DNA of 64,000 bases from Listeria swaminathanii (GTDB lineage: Bacteria; Bacillota; Bacilli; Lactobacillales; Listeriaceae): the NCBI RefSeq assembly GCF_014229645.1, contig NZ_JAATOD010000003.1:186001-250000 (forward strand), written 5' to 3'. A program made the position numbers and the translations under genes. Position 1 is the stretch's first letter, and each line of letters opens with the position of its first letter. Shown here piece by piece: positions 8,219 through 18,471 of the stretch. Under the pieces are notes generated by a model. That model saw only the letters and a program-made list of their open reading frames with translations. It was not told the DNA's origin and ran no database searches.

Positions 8219-8617
8219 ATGAACAAAAAAAATATAATTATTTTTTCTACTATTACAATTATAATATTAAGTTTACTAGGAGGCTACTTTATTGTGAAAA
8301 ATCAAGAAAAAGAATATAAATCAACAATATTTACTCAACAAAAACCAAGAATTGAAGCGTTTTTCGATTATAATTACAATGGTGTTAATGAAATTACTTT
8401 AACTAGTTTACAGGAAAATCCAACTGGTGTAGTTCACATTAAAGGTTATATAAATGGGGACGAAGATCTATGGATTGATGCTGGACTCTTTGATTCAGCC
8501 GGAGTAGAGATAGTAAATTCTGCAAAAGAAGTAGATGAAAAGTTTCTGAAAACTGAAAACGAAGAAAATATAAAAACAGTTTCTGAAATTCAACAAGAAA
8601 AAAACAAAAATCCTTGA
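8219..8617 (+). CDS. Membrane-anchored TilA/DUF1433-like protein, copy 1 (candidate immunity)
   Basis: A 132-residue protein with an N-terminal membrane segment (IIIFSTITIIILSLLGGYFIV) and an extracytoplasmic domain of about 100 residues. Recognisable text is PRIEAFFDYNYNGVNEIT and VHIKGYINGDEDLWIDAGLF. It resembles the DUF1433 family that supplies immunity (TilA) to the staphylococcal lipase toxin TslA, though no lipobox cysteine is present. It is divergent from the lipase gene with only 46 bp between starts. It is very AT-rich compared with its neighbours. Immunity function is inferred from similarity and position. Confidence 0.65.
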   Translation: MNKKNIIIFSTITIIILSLLGGYFIVKNQEKEYKSTIFTQQKPRIEAFFDYNYNGVNEITLTSLQENPTGVVHIKGYINGDEDLWIDAGLFDSAGVEIVNSAKEVDEKFLKTENEENIKTVSEIQQEKNKNP

Positions 8618-8628
8618 GGTGAAGACCT

Positions 8629-9012
8629 TTGAAGAAATACACAATTTTAATTCTTTTTTTAATTTTAATCATAGTTTTTAGTGGGGTTTTATTTTGGAAA
8701 AAACATCAAGAAAATGTGGAAAGAGAAGCATTCCTAAAAGAAGAGTCCCCTAGAATTGAACAATTTTTAAAATATAACTATAGCAATATTAATAAAGTAA
8801 CTTTTACTCATGTAAAGGTCTCGCCTATGGGAATTCCCTACATAGAAGGTTATATCAATGATGATGAGTCTCTGTTTTTTAGTGCTACAATATACGATGA
8901 ACATTTTGAAAATAGTGTTAGTGTTCCTGAAGATGTGAGTATGTGGCGCAAAAATGAAGTAAATAAAACAGTTTCTGAAATCCAACAACAAGAAAACTCA
9001 AAAAAACAATAA
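8629..9012 (+). CDS. Membrane-anchored TilA/DUF1433-like protein, copy 2 (candidate immunity)
   Basis: A 127-residue paralogue of the preceding gene, 11 bp downstream. It has the same layout: an N-terminal membrane segment (ILILFLILIIVFSGVLFW), then SPRIEQFLKYNYSNINKVT and PYIEGYINDDESLFFSATIY, and the shared tail KTVSEIQQ. The start is TTG at 8629 with GAGGTG 7 nt upstream. Tandem diverged copies are usual for immunity genes that track different toxin variants. Sequence identity to copy 1 is moderate, so this is an old duplication or a separate acquisition. Confidence 0.65.
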   Translation: MKKYTILILFLILIIVFSGVLFWKKHQENVEREAFLKEESPRIEQFLKYNYSNINKVTFTHVKVSPMGIPYIEGYINDDESLFFSATIYDEHFENSVSVPEDVSMWRKNEVNKTVSEIQQQENSKKQ

Positions 9013-9016
9013 AACA

Positions 9017-9050
9017 AAACCCCCACTTCCGGTTATGAAAGTGGGGGTTT
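9017..9050. terminator. Bidirectional terminator
   Basis: AAACCCCCACTT (9017-9028) pairs with AAGTGGGGGTTT (9039-9050) around a 10-nt loop. It ends the two immunity-like genes and, on the other strand, the beta-glucosidase gene. Confidence 0.93.
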
Positions 9051-9058
9051 CCTATATT

Positions 9059-10507
<1,449 letters not shown>

Positions 10508-10540
10508 TCACGAATATAATTTACTTCTCCACTATAAAAT

Positions 10541-10556
10541 ATGTAATGCATTACAT
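10541..10556 (-). promoter_or_regulatory. Palindromic candidate operator upstream of the beta-glucosidase
   Basis: ATGTAATGCATTACAT is a perfect 16-bp palindrome about 50 bp upstream of the GH1 start codon. On the minus strand TTGCTT just before it and TATTTT just after could be weak -35 and -10 boxes with an 18-bp spacer, placing the palindrome in the spacer as expected for a repressor site. The regulator is not identified. Confidence 0.55.
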
Positions 10557-10715
10557 AGCAAGCAATAATTTAAAATTTTTTAAAGTCGCCTTCATTTTTA
10601 TGATTTTAATGTTCACAATTTAGCCATCAAAACACGCAAAAGAGCCTATTTTTGATAAAATCCTTTTTCTTCAGGCTGATAGAATTAATTAACTTTTAAA
10701 TTAGGAGGAGAAAAA

Positions 10716-11834
10716 ATGAAATCCAGAAAAAAAGGGATTATACTGATAGTGTCAATTATTTTAATCTTTTCCATTGGTTTATTAGTAAACAACATCATGA
10801 CAAACAACAAAGATACCGCTAAGCCAAAAAAGAAAACTGTTGTTGCTGTTAAAAAGAAAAAAGAGACACCGCCAAAACCAAAAGAACCATTTAACATTGA
10901 TTTTACAGGTGATATTATGTTTGATTGGGATTTACGTCCAGTTTTAGCAGAGAAGGGAATGGACTATCCTTTTGATAACGTTCGCGAGGAACTGAAATCT
11001 AGTGACTATACCTTCGTTGATTTAGAAACTGCCATTACAACTCGAACAAAAAAAGTCCCTTACCAAGAATTTTGGATTAAAAGTGATCCTAGTTCTTTAA
11101 CAGCTCTGAAAAATGCTGGGGTTGATATGGTTAATATTAGTAATAACCACATTTTAGACTATTACGAAGATGGATTACTCGACACAACGGCGGCATTGCG
11201 CGCCAATAATTTAGCCTATGTTGGGGCTGGTAAAAATGAAGATGAAGCTTATCAACTTAAAGTAGCTGACATCAAAGGAAACAAAGTTGGTTTCATGTCG
11301 TTTTGCCACTTTTTCCCGAATACGGGTTGGATTGCCGACGAAGATACTCCAGGGGTTACTAATGGTTATGATTTAAACCTTGTCGAAGAAAAAATCAAAG
11401 AAGAACGCGCAAAAAATAAAGATATTGATTATATGGTCGTTTATTTTCACTGGGGAGTTGAAAAGACGAATACACCTGTAGATTATCAAACCCAATACAT
11501 GAAAAAACTAGTGGATGATAATTTAGTTGATGCAATTGTTGCTAGCCATCCACACTGGCTCCAAGGTTTTGAAGTATACAAAGATGTTCCAATTGCTTAT
11601 TCATTAGGTAATTTCTTATTCCCTGACTATGTTTCAGGTCATTCGGCAGAAACAGGTATTTATAAACTGAATTTTGATCAAGGAAAAGTAACCGCCCATT
11701 TTGATCCGGGTATTATTTCAGGCAATCAAATTAATATGCTTGAAGGTTCTTCCAAGACAGCACAATTAAATTACCTGCAATCCATTTCTCCAAATGCAAC
11801 CATTAATAGTAATGGTGATATTTCCGCAAAATAA
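10716..11834 (+). CDS. CapA/PgsA-like metallophosphatase-fold protein
   Basis: A 372-residue protein with one N-terminal membrane anchor (IILIVSIILIFSIGLLV), a lysine-rich spacer to about residue 60, and a CapA-type domain. Motifs are FTGDIMFDWDLRP near residue 65, FVDLETAIT near 100, NISNNHILDY near 142, YFHWGVEK near 242 and VASHPHWLQGFE near 277, together resembling a calcineurin-like metal site. Family members include the CapA/PgsA poly-gamma-glutamate synthesis protein, but no pgsBC genes are nearby, so polymer synthesis is unlikely. It is a stand-alone gene with AGGAGGAG ahead of ATG. Confidence 0.85.
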   Translation: MKSRKKGIILIVSIILIFSIGLLVNNIMTNNKDTAKPKKKTVVAVKKKKETPPKPKEPFNIDFTGDIMFDWDLRPVLAEKGMDYPFDNVREELKSSDYTFVDLETAITTRTKKVPYQEFWIKSDPSSLTALKNAGVDMVNISNNHILDYYEDGLLDTTAALRANNLAYVGAGKNEDEAYQLKVADIKGNKVGFMSFCHFFPNTGWIADEDTPGVTNGYDLNLVEEKIKEERAKNKDIDYMVVYFHWGVEKTNTPVDYQTQYMKKLVDDNLVDAIVASHPHWLQGFEVYKDVPIAYSLGNFLFPDYVSGHSAETGIYKLNFDQGKVTAHFDPGIISGNQINMLEGSSKTAQLNYLQSISPNATINSNGDISAK

Positions 11835-11838
11835 AAAA

Positions 11839-11880
11839 AGCTGATGCTAGTTCGGTGTATACCGTTCCATGCATCAGCTT
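11839..11880. terminator. Bidirectional terminator
   Basis: AAGCTGATGC (11839-11848) and GCATCAGCTT (11871-11880) form the stem, with A/T runs on both sides. It lies between the convergent CapA-like and qoxD genes. Confidence 0.9.
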
Positions 11881-11885
11881 ATTTT

Positions 11886-12218
11886 TTATAACAAATGATT
11901 CATATGGCCAATTTCCATTACCCAATAAGAACCAATAACTACGACAATCGCAATAAATGCTGCGAATAAAATATTACCGATTTGGATTTTACCATCGCGG
12001 CCTTCTGTCATGTGCATGAACATCAGAAGCTGTAGGGCTGCCTGAATGAACGCAAAGATGAAAATAATAACTACCTTAACATTTGTTGTAAGCGTTGAAT
12101 AAAGAGCTACCCAGACTGCTAGAAGCGTCAAAATAACTGATAATGCAAAGCCAACAATATGTTTCCAAGGAATGCCACCTTCAGCATGTGCTGCATTTGA
12201 TTTATTATTTTGTGTCAT
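11886..12218 (-). CDS. qoxD: Cytochrome aa3 quinol oxidase subunit IV
   Basis: A 110-residue membrane protein with three hydrophobic segments (HIVGFALSVILTLLAVWVAL, VVIIFIFAFIQAALQLLMFM, ILFAAFIAIVVVIGSYWVM). Length, topology and the LQLLMFMHM segment fit subunit IV of the aa3-type menaquinol oxidase. It is the last gene of qoxABCD, 1 bp after qoxC, and helps assemble the oxidase core. Confidence 0.95.
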   Translation of the reverse strand: MTQNNKSNAAHAEGGIPWKHIVGFALSVILTLLAVWVALYSTLTTNVKVVIIFIFAFIQAALQLLMFMHMTEGRDGKIQIGNILFAAFIAIVVVIGSYWVMEIGHMNHLL

Positions 12219-12219
12219 A

Positions 12220-12831
12220 TTAGTTCACCATCCCTAGCAAATAGACACCGGTGAAAATGAAAATCCACACAACATCAAGGAAATGCCAGTATAAACTGGA
12301 AATAAATACTTTTGATGCTGTTTTTGGCGTCAAACCATGCATTTTAATTTGAATCAGAATAAAACTAATCCAGAAAATCCCAACCGTTACGTGAAGACCA
12401 TGCGTCCCTAGTAGAACGAAGAATGCCGACCAGTAAGAACCGACTTGCATCGTAACGCCTTCCGTCACATAGTGTGCAAATTCATACAGCTCAAAGCCAA
12501 CAAATCCCGCACCAAGAATCAGGGTAATAATCGAGTAAATCGTCAACATTTTCACATTACCTTTACGCATCTCACCAATTGCAAGACCGCACGTGAAGCT
12601 ACTTGTTAGTAGTAAAAATGTCATTATTAGGACAAGCCAAAGTTCGAACATTTCTGCTGGCGGATGACCCGCATTCGAGCCAGCCTTTCTCATAACAAAG
12701 TAAGTTGCAAAGAGAGTCGCAAACAACGCAATTTCGGCGCCAAGGAAAATCCAGAATCCAAGAATATTTAATCGACCTTGTTCTGATCTATATTCAATGG
12801 GCAGATTTTTATTTGTTTCTACAGATTCCAT
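12220..12831 (-). CDS. qoxC: Cytochrome aa3 quinol oxidase subunit III
   Basis: A 203-residue, five-helix subunit III. Seen: [20 protein letters not shown] near residue 25, [15 protein letters not shown] near 138 and [18 protein letters not shown] at the C-terminus, all conserved in COX3 proteins. It overlaps the end of qoxB by 13 bp, so translation is coupled. Confidence 0.96.
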   Translation of the reverse strand: MESVETNKNLPIEYRSEQGRLNILGFWIFLGAEIALFATLFATYFVMRKAGSNAGHPPAEMFELWLVLIMTFLLLTSSFTCGLAIGEMRKGNVKMLTIYSIITLILGAGFVGFELYEFAHYVTEGVTMQVGSYWSAFFVLLGTHGLHVTVGIFWISFILIQIKMHGLTPKTASKVFISSLYWHFLDVVWIFIFTGVYLLGMVN

Positions 12832-14798
12832 GGGTTACCCTCCTTCACACCAGTCGCAAGTTCACGCGCATTATGTTCTTCTGTTTCTTTGATTTCGTCC
12901 ACTTCCACGTGGTAGCCGTCGTTATTTTGGAACGAACGATAAATCATACATCCTAAAATACCAACAAGACCAATAATTCCCATCCAGTACCAGTAGAAGA
13001 CTAGTCCAAAACCGGCAATGAAGAAGAAGACCGACATCACAAATCCAACCATCGTATTACTTGGCATATGGATTGGTTTATAATTTTTATCATTTACATA
13101 TGGATCGCCTTTTTGTTTTCTATTCCAGAAATCATCCAAGTCATTCCATTCAGGTAAAACAGCAAAATTATATTTTGGCGGAACTGCGGAACTTGTAGCC
13201 CATTCAAGCGTACGAGCATCCCACGGGTCACCAGTAACTTCACGTTTAGAGTTTTTATAGCTGTAGTAGATGTTGTAGCAAAGAACTAAGAACGCCACAC
13301 CCATCAAGAATCCGCCCACTGTAGAGATAAAGTTAAGCGTTGTCCAGCCATCACCTTGAACGTAAGTGTAAATACGACGAGGCATACCATCAAGTCCTAG
13401 GAAATATTGCGGGAAGAAACAAACGTTAAATCCAACAACGAAAATCCAGAAGAACCATTTACCAATTTTTTCATTCAGTCTGTAACCGACCATTTTTGGA
13501 TACCAGTATGTAAGCCCGGCAAAGCAGGAGAACACGGTTCCAGCAATTAATACATAGTGGAAATGAGATACTAAGAAATACGTATTGTGATATTGATAAT
13601 CGGCCGCAGCCATCGCAAGCATAACCCCAGTTACCCCACCGACAACAAAGTTAGGGATAAAGGCAAGCGACCAAAGCATTGGCGTTGTAAAGGTTATTCG
13701 CCCTTTGTACATCGTAAAGAGCCAGTTGAATATCTTAATCCCGGTCGGAATCGCAATCATCATCGTTGTAATGGAGAAGAAGGAGTTAACAAGCGCCCCT
13801 GATCCCATTGTAAAGAAGTGATGGACCCAAACTAGGAAACTTAGTAAAGAAATAACTGCCATCGCAGCAACCATCGCCGGATAACCAAATAATTTTTTCC
13901 TCGAGAAAGTAGAGATAATCTCTGAGAAAATACCGAAAGCTGGCAAAATAACAATATATACTTCCGGATGCCCCCAAACCCAGAACAAGTTGGCCCACAT
14001 CATTGGAAGCCCGCCATTCGTGAGTGTGAAGAATGCTGTCCCAAACAGTCGGTCAAATGACATTAAAGCAAGCGCCACTGTTAAAACTGGGAAAGCGAAA
14101 ATAATAATCAAACTTGTAATTAATGAAGACCAAGTAAACATCGGCATTTTCATTAATGTCATACCTTTTGTACGCATTCGTAAAATCGTGACGAAAAAGT
14201 TAATCCCCGTCATCAGCGTACCAATACCAGCGATTTGAACACCTAGAAGATAGAAGTTAATTCCATATCCAGCGCTAAAATCTGTCGCAAGTGGCGCATA
14301 GTTTGTCCAACCAGCATCTGGCGAACCACCAATTACGAATGATAAGTTAAATAGCATCGCTCCCATAAAGAACGTCCAAAAACTTAAGTTGTTTAAAAAT
14401 GGAAATGCTACATCACGCGCACCAATTTGAAGTGGTACGGCAATGTTCATCAGTCCGATGATAAACGGCATTGCCATAAATAAAATCATAATCGTTCCGT
14501 GCGTAGAAAATACTTCATTGTAATGCTGTGCGTCTAAAAATTTCATATCCGGTAAAGCGAGCTGGGTACGCATCATTAGCGCATCCACACCACCACGGAA
14601 AAACATTAAGACAGCAGCAAGCAAATACATAATACCTATTTTTTTATGATCAACGGAAGAAATCCACTCTTTCATGAGCCACTTCCATTTTTTTGTATAA
14701 GTTAGTAACGCAACAACACCAATACTTACAAGTACGATAGAAATTTGCGCACCTAAAATCATCGGGTCACCAGTTACGATAAACTCATTCCATTTCAT
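12819..14798 (-). CDS. qoxB: Cytochrome aa3 quinol oxidase subunit I
   Basis: This 659-residue catalytic subunit binds low-spin heme and the heme-copper centre that reduces oxygen. Seen: [16 protein letters not shown] (heme ligand His), [19 protein letters not shown] (CuB His and cross-linked Tyr), [10 protein letters not shown] (CuB His pair) and [13 protein letters not shown] (heme ligands). Length suits the quinol-oxidase branch, with an extended C-terminus. It is 17 bp after qoxA. Together with qoxA, C and D it forms a proton-pumping menaquinol oxidase. Confidence 0.97.
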   Translation of the reverse strand: MKWNEFIVTGDPMILGAQISIVLVSIGVVALLTYTKKWKWLMKEWISSVDHKKIGIMYLLAAVLMFFRGGVDALMMRTQLALPDMKFLDAQHYNEVFSTHGTIMILFMAMPFIIGLMNIAVPLQIGARDVAFPFLNNLSFWTFFMGAMLFNLSFVIGGSPDAGWTNYAPLATDFSAGYGINFYLLGVQIAGIGTLMTGINFFVTILRMRTKGMTLMKMPMFTWSSLITSLIIIFAFPVLTVALALMSFDRLFGTAFFTLTNGGLPMMWANLFWVWGHPEVYIVILPAFGIFSEIISTFSRKKLFGYPAMVAAMAVISLLSFLVWVHHFFTMGSGALVNSFFSITTMMIAIPTGIKIFNWLFTMYKGRITFTTPMLWSLAFIPNFVVGGVTGVMLAMAAADYQYHNTYFLVSHFHYVLIAGTVFSCFAGLTYWYPKMVGYRLNEKIGKWFFWIFVVGFNVCFFPQYFLGLDGMPRRIYTYVQGDGWTTLNFISTVGGFLMGVAFLVLCYNIYYSYKNSKREVTGDPWDARTLEWATSSAVPPKYNFAVLPEWNDLDDFWNRKQKGDPYVNDKNYKPIHMPSNTMVGFVMSVFFFIAGFGLVFYWYWMGIIGLVGILGCMIYRSFQNNDGYHVEVDEIKETEEHNARELATGVKEGNPWNL

Positions 14799-14815
14799 GC
14801 CTTATGTCCCCCCTT

Positions 14816-15922
14816 TTACTTCCCTGCGTCATCCGATTCTTTTTTATTGAATTCATTTGTTTGGATGTCTTCTTCCATTTTCTTCATTTCGTCTTCGCGG
14901 TGTTTGTCCTCATGGTAACCTTCACCATTTTTAATAATTTGTGGCTTCATATCATGACGCTCAAATTGCGGATTAGTTACTGTAACAGGACGAACCGGTA
15001 GCATTGGTTTATCAGAAATGGTTGATTTTGTGTTTGGATCATGCGGATTTGTCATCTCATAACCAAAACGTTTGTAGGCATAGAAAACATACTCTGGATC
15101 AGCTGCTACATCAACAAATGCTAAATGCGTACCAGAATAAGTTTTTTGCTTAGAGCTTCCAGGAATTAACAGACGGTCATAGATGTCTTGCGTAATAACT
15201 GGCGAGCTAGCTTTCGTTTCTTTTGCCCATTTTTTGAAATCTTTTTCAGATTGAGCCACTACATCAAAGCGTTGATCTGCAAAACCTTCGCCGTTGAAGT
15301 TTGCGTTACGACCTTTGTATGTACCAACTTCATCTGCTTGTAAATATAAATTCATCGTCATGCCAGACATCGCATATTTTTGCCCACCTAATTGCGGAAC
15401 CCAAAAGCTTGTCATCGTATCTGCGGAAGTTAATTTGAATAGTACAGGACGGTCGGTTGGAATGTTTACATAGTTCACCGTTTCAATCGATTCATCTGGA
15501 TAACTAAAAATCCATTTCCAGTCTGCACTTGTTGCGTAAATAATAATTGGATCTTTATGCGAAGTCACTTTTGGTGCTTCTTCCCCTGCATAAATTGTTT
15601 TTACCGTCGGAATAGCTAGAGCAATAACGATAGCAACTGGAATCAATGTCCAAAAAATTTCCAGTTTTTTACTGCCGTGCATATCTGGCTCGTAGTTTGA
15701 AATGTCTTTCCGTTCGCGGTATTTAACCAACATAATCGTAAACAATACAAAAATCGTCAAAACAATAACCAGCATAAATATAATCGAATAAATAATTAAG
15801 TCCGACTGACCTTTAGCAACTGGCCCTTTTGGATTAAGTACCGTCAAGTCACCACAACCACTTATAAGGCCGGTAACCCCAAGTAGTGCCGTGAGTAGCA
15901 AAGATTTAAGTACCTTTGACAC
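14816..15922 (-). CDS. qoxA: Cytochrome aa3 quinol oxidase subunit II
   Basis: A 368-residue subunit II. The N-terminus is a lipoprotein signal (LLGVTGLISGCGDL, Cys23 region); two transmembrane helices follow (SLIIYSIIFMLVIVLTIFVL-like and FWTLIPVAIVIALAIP), then a periplasm-side cupredoxin domain (FSYPDESIETVNYVNIPTDR, MTSFWVPQLGGQKYAM). The CuA ligands of cytochrome c oxidases are absent, as expected for quinol oxidases. A charged tail of about 60 residues (HEDKHREDEMKKMEEDIQ) follows the domain. The start is GTG with GAGGGG upstream; the first of four operon genes. Confidence 0.95.
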   Translation of the reverse strand: MSKVLKSLLLTALLGVTGLISGCGDLTVLNPKGPVAKGQSDLIIYSIIFMLVIVLTIFVLFTIMLVKYRERKDISNYEPDMHGSKKLEIFWTLIPVAIVIALAIPTVKTIYAGEEAPKVTSHKDPIIIYATSADWKWIFSYPDESIETVNYVNIPTDRPVLFKLTSADTMTSFWVPQLGGQKYAMSGMTMNLYLQADEVGTYKGRNANFNGEGFADQRFDVVAQSEKDFKKWAKETKASSPVITQDIYDRLLIPGSSKQKTYSGTHLAFVDVAADPEYVFYAYKRFGYEMTNPHDPNTKSTISDKPMLPVRPVTVTNPQFERHDMKPQIIKNGEGYHEDKHREDEMKKMEEDIQTNEFNKKESDDAGK

Positions 15923-16123
15923 CCGAATCCCCTCTTTTCCTTTTGATGTTTTCTAATGTGTATTTTTGCGCAAAAATACCATTACCGGAGTGCTGAAAGA
16001 AGCTTGTTAGAACTCCTATGTAACTGAAAAAATGCTTTTACTATTTAATTCTTTGAAAAAAACTCACAAACTTTTTTTAAATTGTTTAGCATTTTTAGAA
16101 TCACTATGTTCATACTCTAACTC

Positions 16124-16152
16124 ATTATATCTGATTTGATATCTTAGTTCAA
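16124..16152 (-). promoter_or_regulatory. Promoter of qoxABCD
   Basis: TTGAAC (16147-16152), a 17-bp spacer and TATAAT (16124-16129) on the minus strand, giving a leader of about 190 nt before the qoxA GTG. A TTGTGAAAT half-site resembling half of a Rex operator lies about 35 bp upstream. Confidence 0.7.
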
Positions 16153-16236
16153 AAACCTGATATATTAAATATTTCACAAACTTTTATTCTGTTCACTATT
16201 CCCTAGATTGTGAAATCCGAAACAATTTGTACATGA

Positions 16237-16374
16237 TTTTTATACGGAAAGTTGTTTTTCACGGATATTCTTTCTGGTGCAGAATCTGGCATTTTGACAG
16301 TTGTTGGTGTGGTTATTTTTAATCATGCAGATAATTTATCTAATAAAGATAATAAGACTGAAAAAAAGATTTAG
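16237..16374 (+). pseudogene. Remnant of a DMT/EamA-type transporter C-terminus
   Basis: A 45-codon frame with no start codon and no ribosome site, closed upstream by TGA and downstream by TAG. The translation has GKLFFTDILSGAESG then ILTVVGVVIFNHADN, which looks like the last helix of drug/metabolite transporters (typically a glycine-rich turn, then VVGVVLFN). The rest of the gene is not visible upstream, so this is a decayed fragment. Could also be chance coding in AT-rich DNA. Confidence 0.4.
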
Positions 16375-16385
16375 TAATCAAACTA

Positions 16386-16423
16386 AAAGCCGAACAACTT
16401 TTATGTAAAAGTTGTTCGGCTTT
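16386..16423. terminator. Terminator of the mevalonate operon
   Basis: AAAGCCGAACAACTTTTA and its complement AAAAGTTGTTCGGCTTT form a near-perfect hairpin with a very short loop; A/T runs on both sides allow use in both directions. It lies 17 bp after the mvaK2 stop codon. Confidence 0.9.
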
Positions 16424-16439
16424 ATTAGTGATATCTCCG

Positions 16440-17522
16440 TTATTCAGTAATTTGAACTCTCCCTGTATGGAAAGGTAAATGTTTAATACCAAGCGATTCC
16501 CACTCTTGAACTAGTTTTTCGGCTAGTTCTTTCGTTTTCGAGAAAGCTATTCCACAATCTCCGCCACCAGAACCGGAAGATTTTCCTGCGCCGCCCATAT
16601 TTTCGGCCGAGTCCGCTAGTTCTTTTAGCAAGCTCGTTTCAATGTTGACGCCAGCTTTTGTTCCAAGTTCTTGAAGAATACGACGATTTTCTTTGATAGA
16701 TGCATAAAGCAGTTCTTCGTCTTTCGTGTGGAAAGCTTGAATCATTTGCTTCATGATTTCGTTATTTCTAGTTAAGAAATGTTGATAATTTTTGCTATCT
16801 TCTTGTTTAAACGCGTGAATTTGCGAAACAAGTTTGCCAGTACTCACAGGTGTACCCGTCCAACCAACTGAAAATGTCGAAACTGGTTCTTCTAATGTTT
16901 CGATTTGTAACATCGGCCATGGTTCTTTCATAAACCATTCAAGTGATTTATAGGCTAAACGATGCTTCACCCATTCTTGATCAAACGTCGTATACGCAAT
17001 CCAGCCGCCGTACATACAAGATGCAATGTCACCACATGAACCGTTTCCTTGAACGACTAAATGGGAAAGTGCAGCTAGTTTAAATTTTTTCAGCATGGAT
17101 ATTTCTGGATGGAATTTTGTCATCAGCGCGTTGATTACAGCTACCGTTGCGGCTGCGCTTGAACCTAGTCCATATTTTGCGCCAGATTGATCGATTAATT
17201 CTGTTTCAATGACCATTTTCACTGGAGTTAGCTCGATGCCTTCTGATTTTAGGAACGTTGTCGCAATATTGATTGCTTCAGCTGTAAAAGTCCAATGTTC
17301 CCCGTCTGGTTTAAGTTCGCCGCCGATTGGCCATGACACTGGATTTTCATAATGTGGAATCCATAATTCATTGCGCTCACTATCTTCTAGCGTTAGCGTT
17401 ATATAACGGTTAACCGCAGTTAGAATGGCTGTGTGACCGGATTCTACAACCGCATATTCACCAGCAACATATAATTTTCCGGGTATTTTAACCTGTAGTT
17501 TATTTTTCATCTGATATAACAC
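16440..17522 (-). CDS. mvaK2: Phosphomevalonate kinase
   Basis: A GHMP-family kinase of 360 residues that converts mevalonate 5-phosphate to the diphosphate. Seen: KIPGKLYVAGEYAVVESGH at residues about 12-30 (substrate loop), AKYGLGSSAAATVAVI near 116 (ATP-binding GHMP motif 2) and GAGKSSGSGGGDCGIAF near 313 (motif 3). The chosen start is GTG 17522, with AAGGA 5 nt upstream; an ATG at 17510 (MKNKLQVKIPGK) is the alternative. It overlaps the end of mvaD and is the last gene of the operon. Confidence 0.94.
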   Translation of the reverse strand: MLYQMKNKLQVKIPGKLYVAGEYAVVESGHTAILTAVNRYITLTLEDSERNELWIPHYENPVSWPIGGELKPDGEHWTFTAEAINIATTFLKSEGIELTPVKMVIETELIDQSGAKYGLGSSAAATVAVINALMTKFHPEISMLKKFKLAALSHLVVQGNGSCGDIASCMYGGWIAYTTFDQEWVKHRLAYKSLEWFMKEPWPMLQIETLEEPVSTFSVGWTGTPVSTGKLVSQIHAFKQEDSKNYQHFLTRNNEIMKQMIQAFHTKDEELLYASIKENRRILQELGTKAGVNIETSLLKELADSAENMGGAGKSSGSGGGDCGIAFSKTKELAEKLVQEWESLGIKHLPFHTGRVQITE

Positions 17523-18471
17523 TCGCTTCCTTACCAGCGTGGCAAATTAGAACGTTTTTAGCCAAACCTGACAACTTCTCTGCTACGATATTTTCATTTT
17601 TTCGTTCACAAATCACTTTCACATTAGGGCCAGCATCCATTGTAAAATAAGCTGGTATGCCATCTTCGCGTAATTCTCTAACTGCGTCCATTATTTCAAG
17701 TGACTGTGGTTGAAAATAAGTGAAGGGTGGCTCTGCGCCAAGTGTTGTCGCATGCATTTTCATGCCGTTTCGCTCTGTGATTTCGCCAACTTTGATGAAA
17801 TCTTCGTCCAAAATAGCTTGTTTCATTTCTTCCAAATCCGTCCCAGCTGCTGCTACCCATTTTTCAAAAAACGGGGATGTTTCCACGGTTAGACGCATGC
17901 CATCTCGGCTAGAAACTTTCTTTTCTTGGTCCGAAACTACTGCGACTACAAGGGACATTTTGTCACATAATTTGTTAGTGAAAGGAACCGCGAATGAATC
18001 ACTACCGTCCGCCAGCTCGCCTTTTTCCCAAATAACGAAATCACCGAAAACGGAACGAGAAGCAGATCCAGAACCGAAACGAGCCAGTCTGGAGATATAT
18101 TCTTTTGTGTCATTTCTGCCCGCTGCACTGGATCCTGCGAGTGCAAGAGCCGCAAATGCGGATGCTGATGAAGCAAGTCCAGCCGCAGTTGGCACGTGAT
18201 TTTCTGAAGTGATTTTTGCTTTTGCTGTTAAGCCAAACTCTTCACGCATTTTATCTATAAAACGAGCTACTTTTGCATCCGTTTTTTGTTCATCGTTAAG
18301 AATAAATGTATCTTGGGATAGATTTTTGTCCCATTCTACTGTTGTTTTTGTATAAAATTTATCTACCGTGAAGGATAAACTACTGTTTGCAGGTAGAATC
18401 AAGTGTTCATCGCGTTTTCCCCAGTATTTAATTAGCGCCACATTCGTGTGTGCGATGGCTGTCGCTCTCAT
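17500..18471 (-). CDS. mvaD: Diphosphomevalonate decarboxylase
   Basis: Makes isopentenyl diphosphate from mevalonate diphosphate with ATP, releasing CO2. I place the start at ATG 18471 (MRATAIAHTNVALIKYWGKR), the conserved beginning of the family, with GGAGAAGG upstream. Other motifs: LPANSSLSFTVD near residue 27, PTAAGLASSASAFAALALA near 92 and YFTMDAGPNVKVI near 278. Length is 323 residues, standard for the family. It overlaps mvaK1 by about 44 bp and mvaK2 by 23 bp. Confidence 0.95.
   Translation of the reverse strand: MRATAIAHTNVALIKYWGKRDEHLILPANSSLSFTVDKFYTKTTVEWDKNLSQDTFILNDEQKTDAKVARFIDKMREEFGLTAKAKITSENHVPTAAGLASSASAFAALALAGSSAAGRNDTKEYISRLARFGSGSASRSVFGDFVIWEKGELADGSDSFAVPFTNKLCDKMSLVVAVVSDQEKKVSSRDGMRLTVETSPFFEKWVAAAGTDLEEMKQAILDEDFIKVGEITERNGMKMHATTLGAEPPFTYFQPQSLEIMDAVRELREDGIPAYFTMDAGPNVKVICERKNENIVAEKLSGLAKNVLICHAGKEASVISDEK

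Larger units (their letters stand above)
15923..16439. other. Gene-poor region upstream of qoxA
   Basis: This 517-bp gap holds the qox promoter with a leader of roughly 190 nt, TTTGTGA/TCACAAA words near 16062 and 16180, a transporter-like gene remnant on + (16237-16374) and the terminator of the mevalonate operon (16386-16423). I see no intact gene. Confidence 0.7.

Noticed and set aside
10716..11834. Poly-gamma-glutamate capsule synthesis
   Set aside because: Only the CapA/PgsA-like protein is present; no pgsB or pgsC genes flank it, and it is monocistronic.
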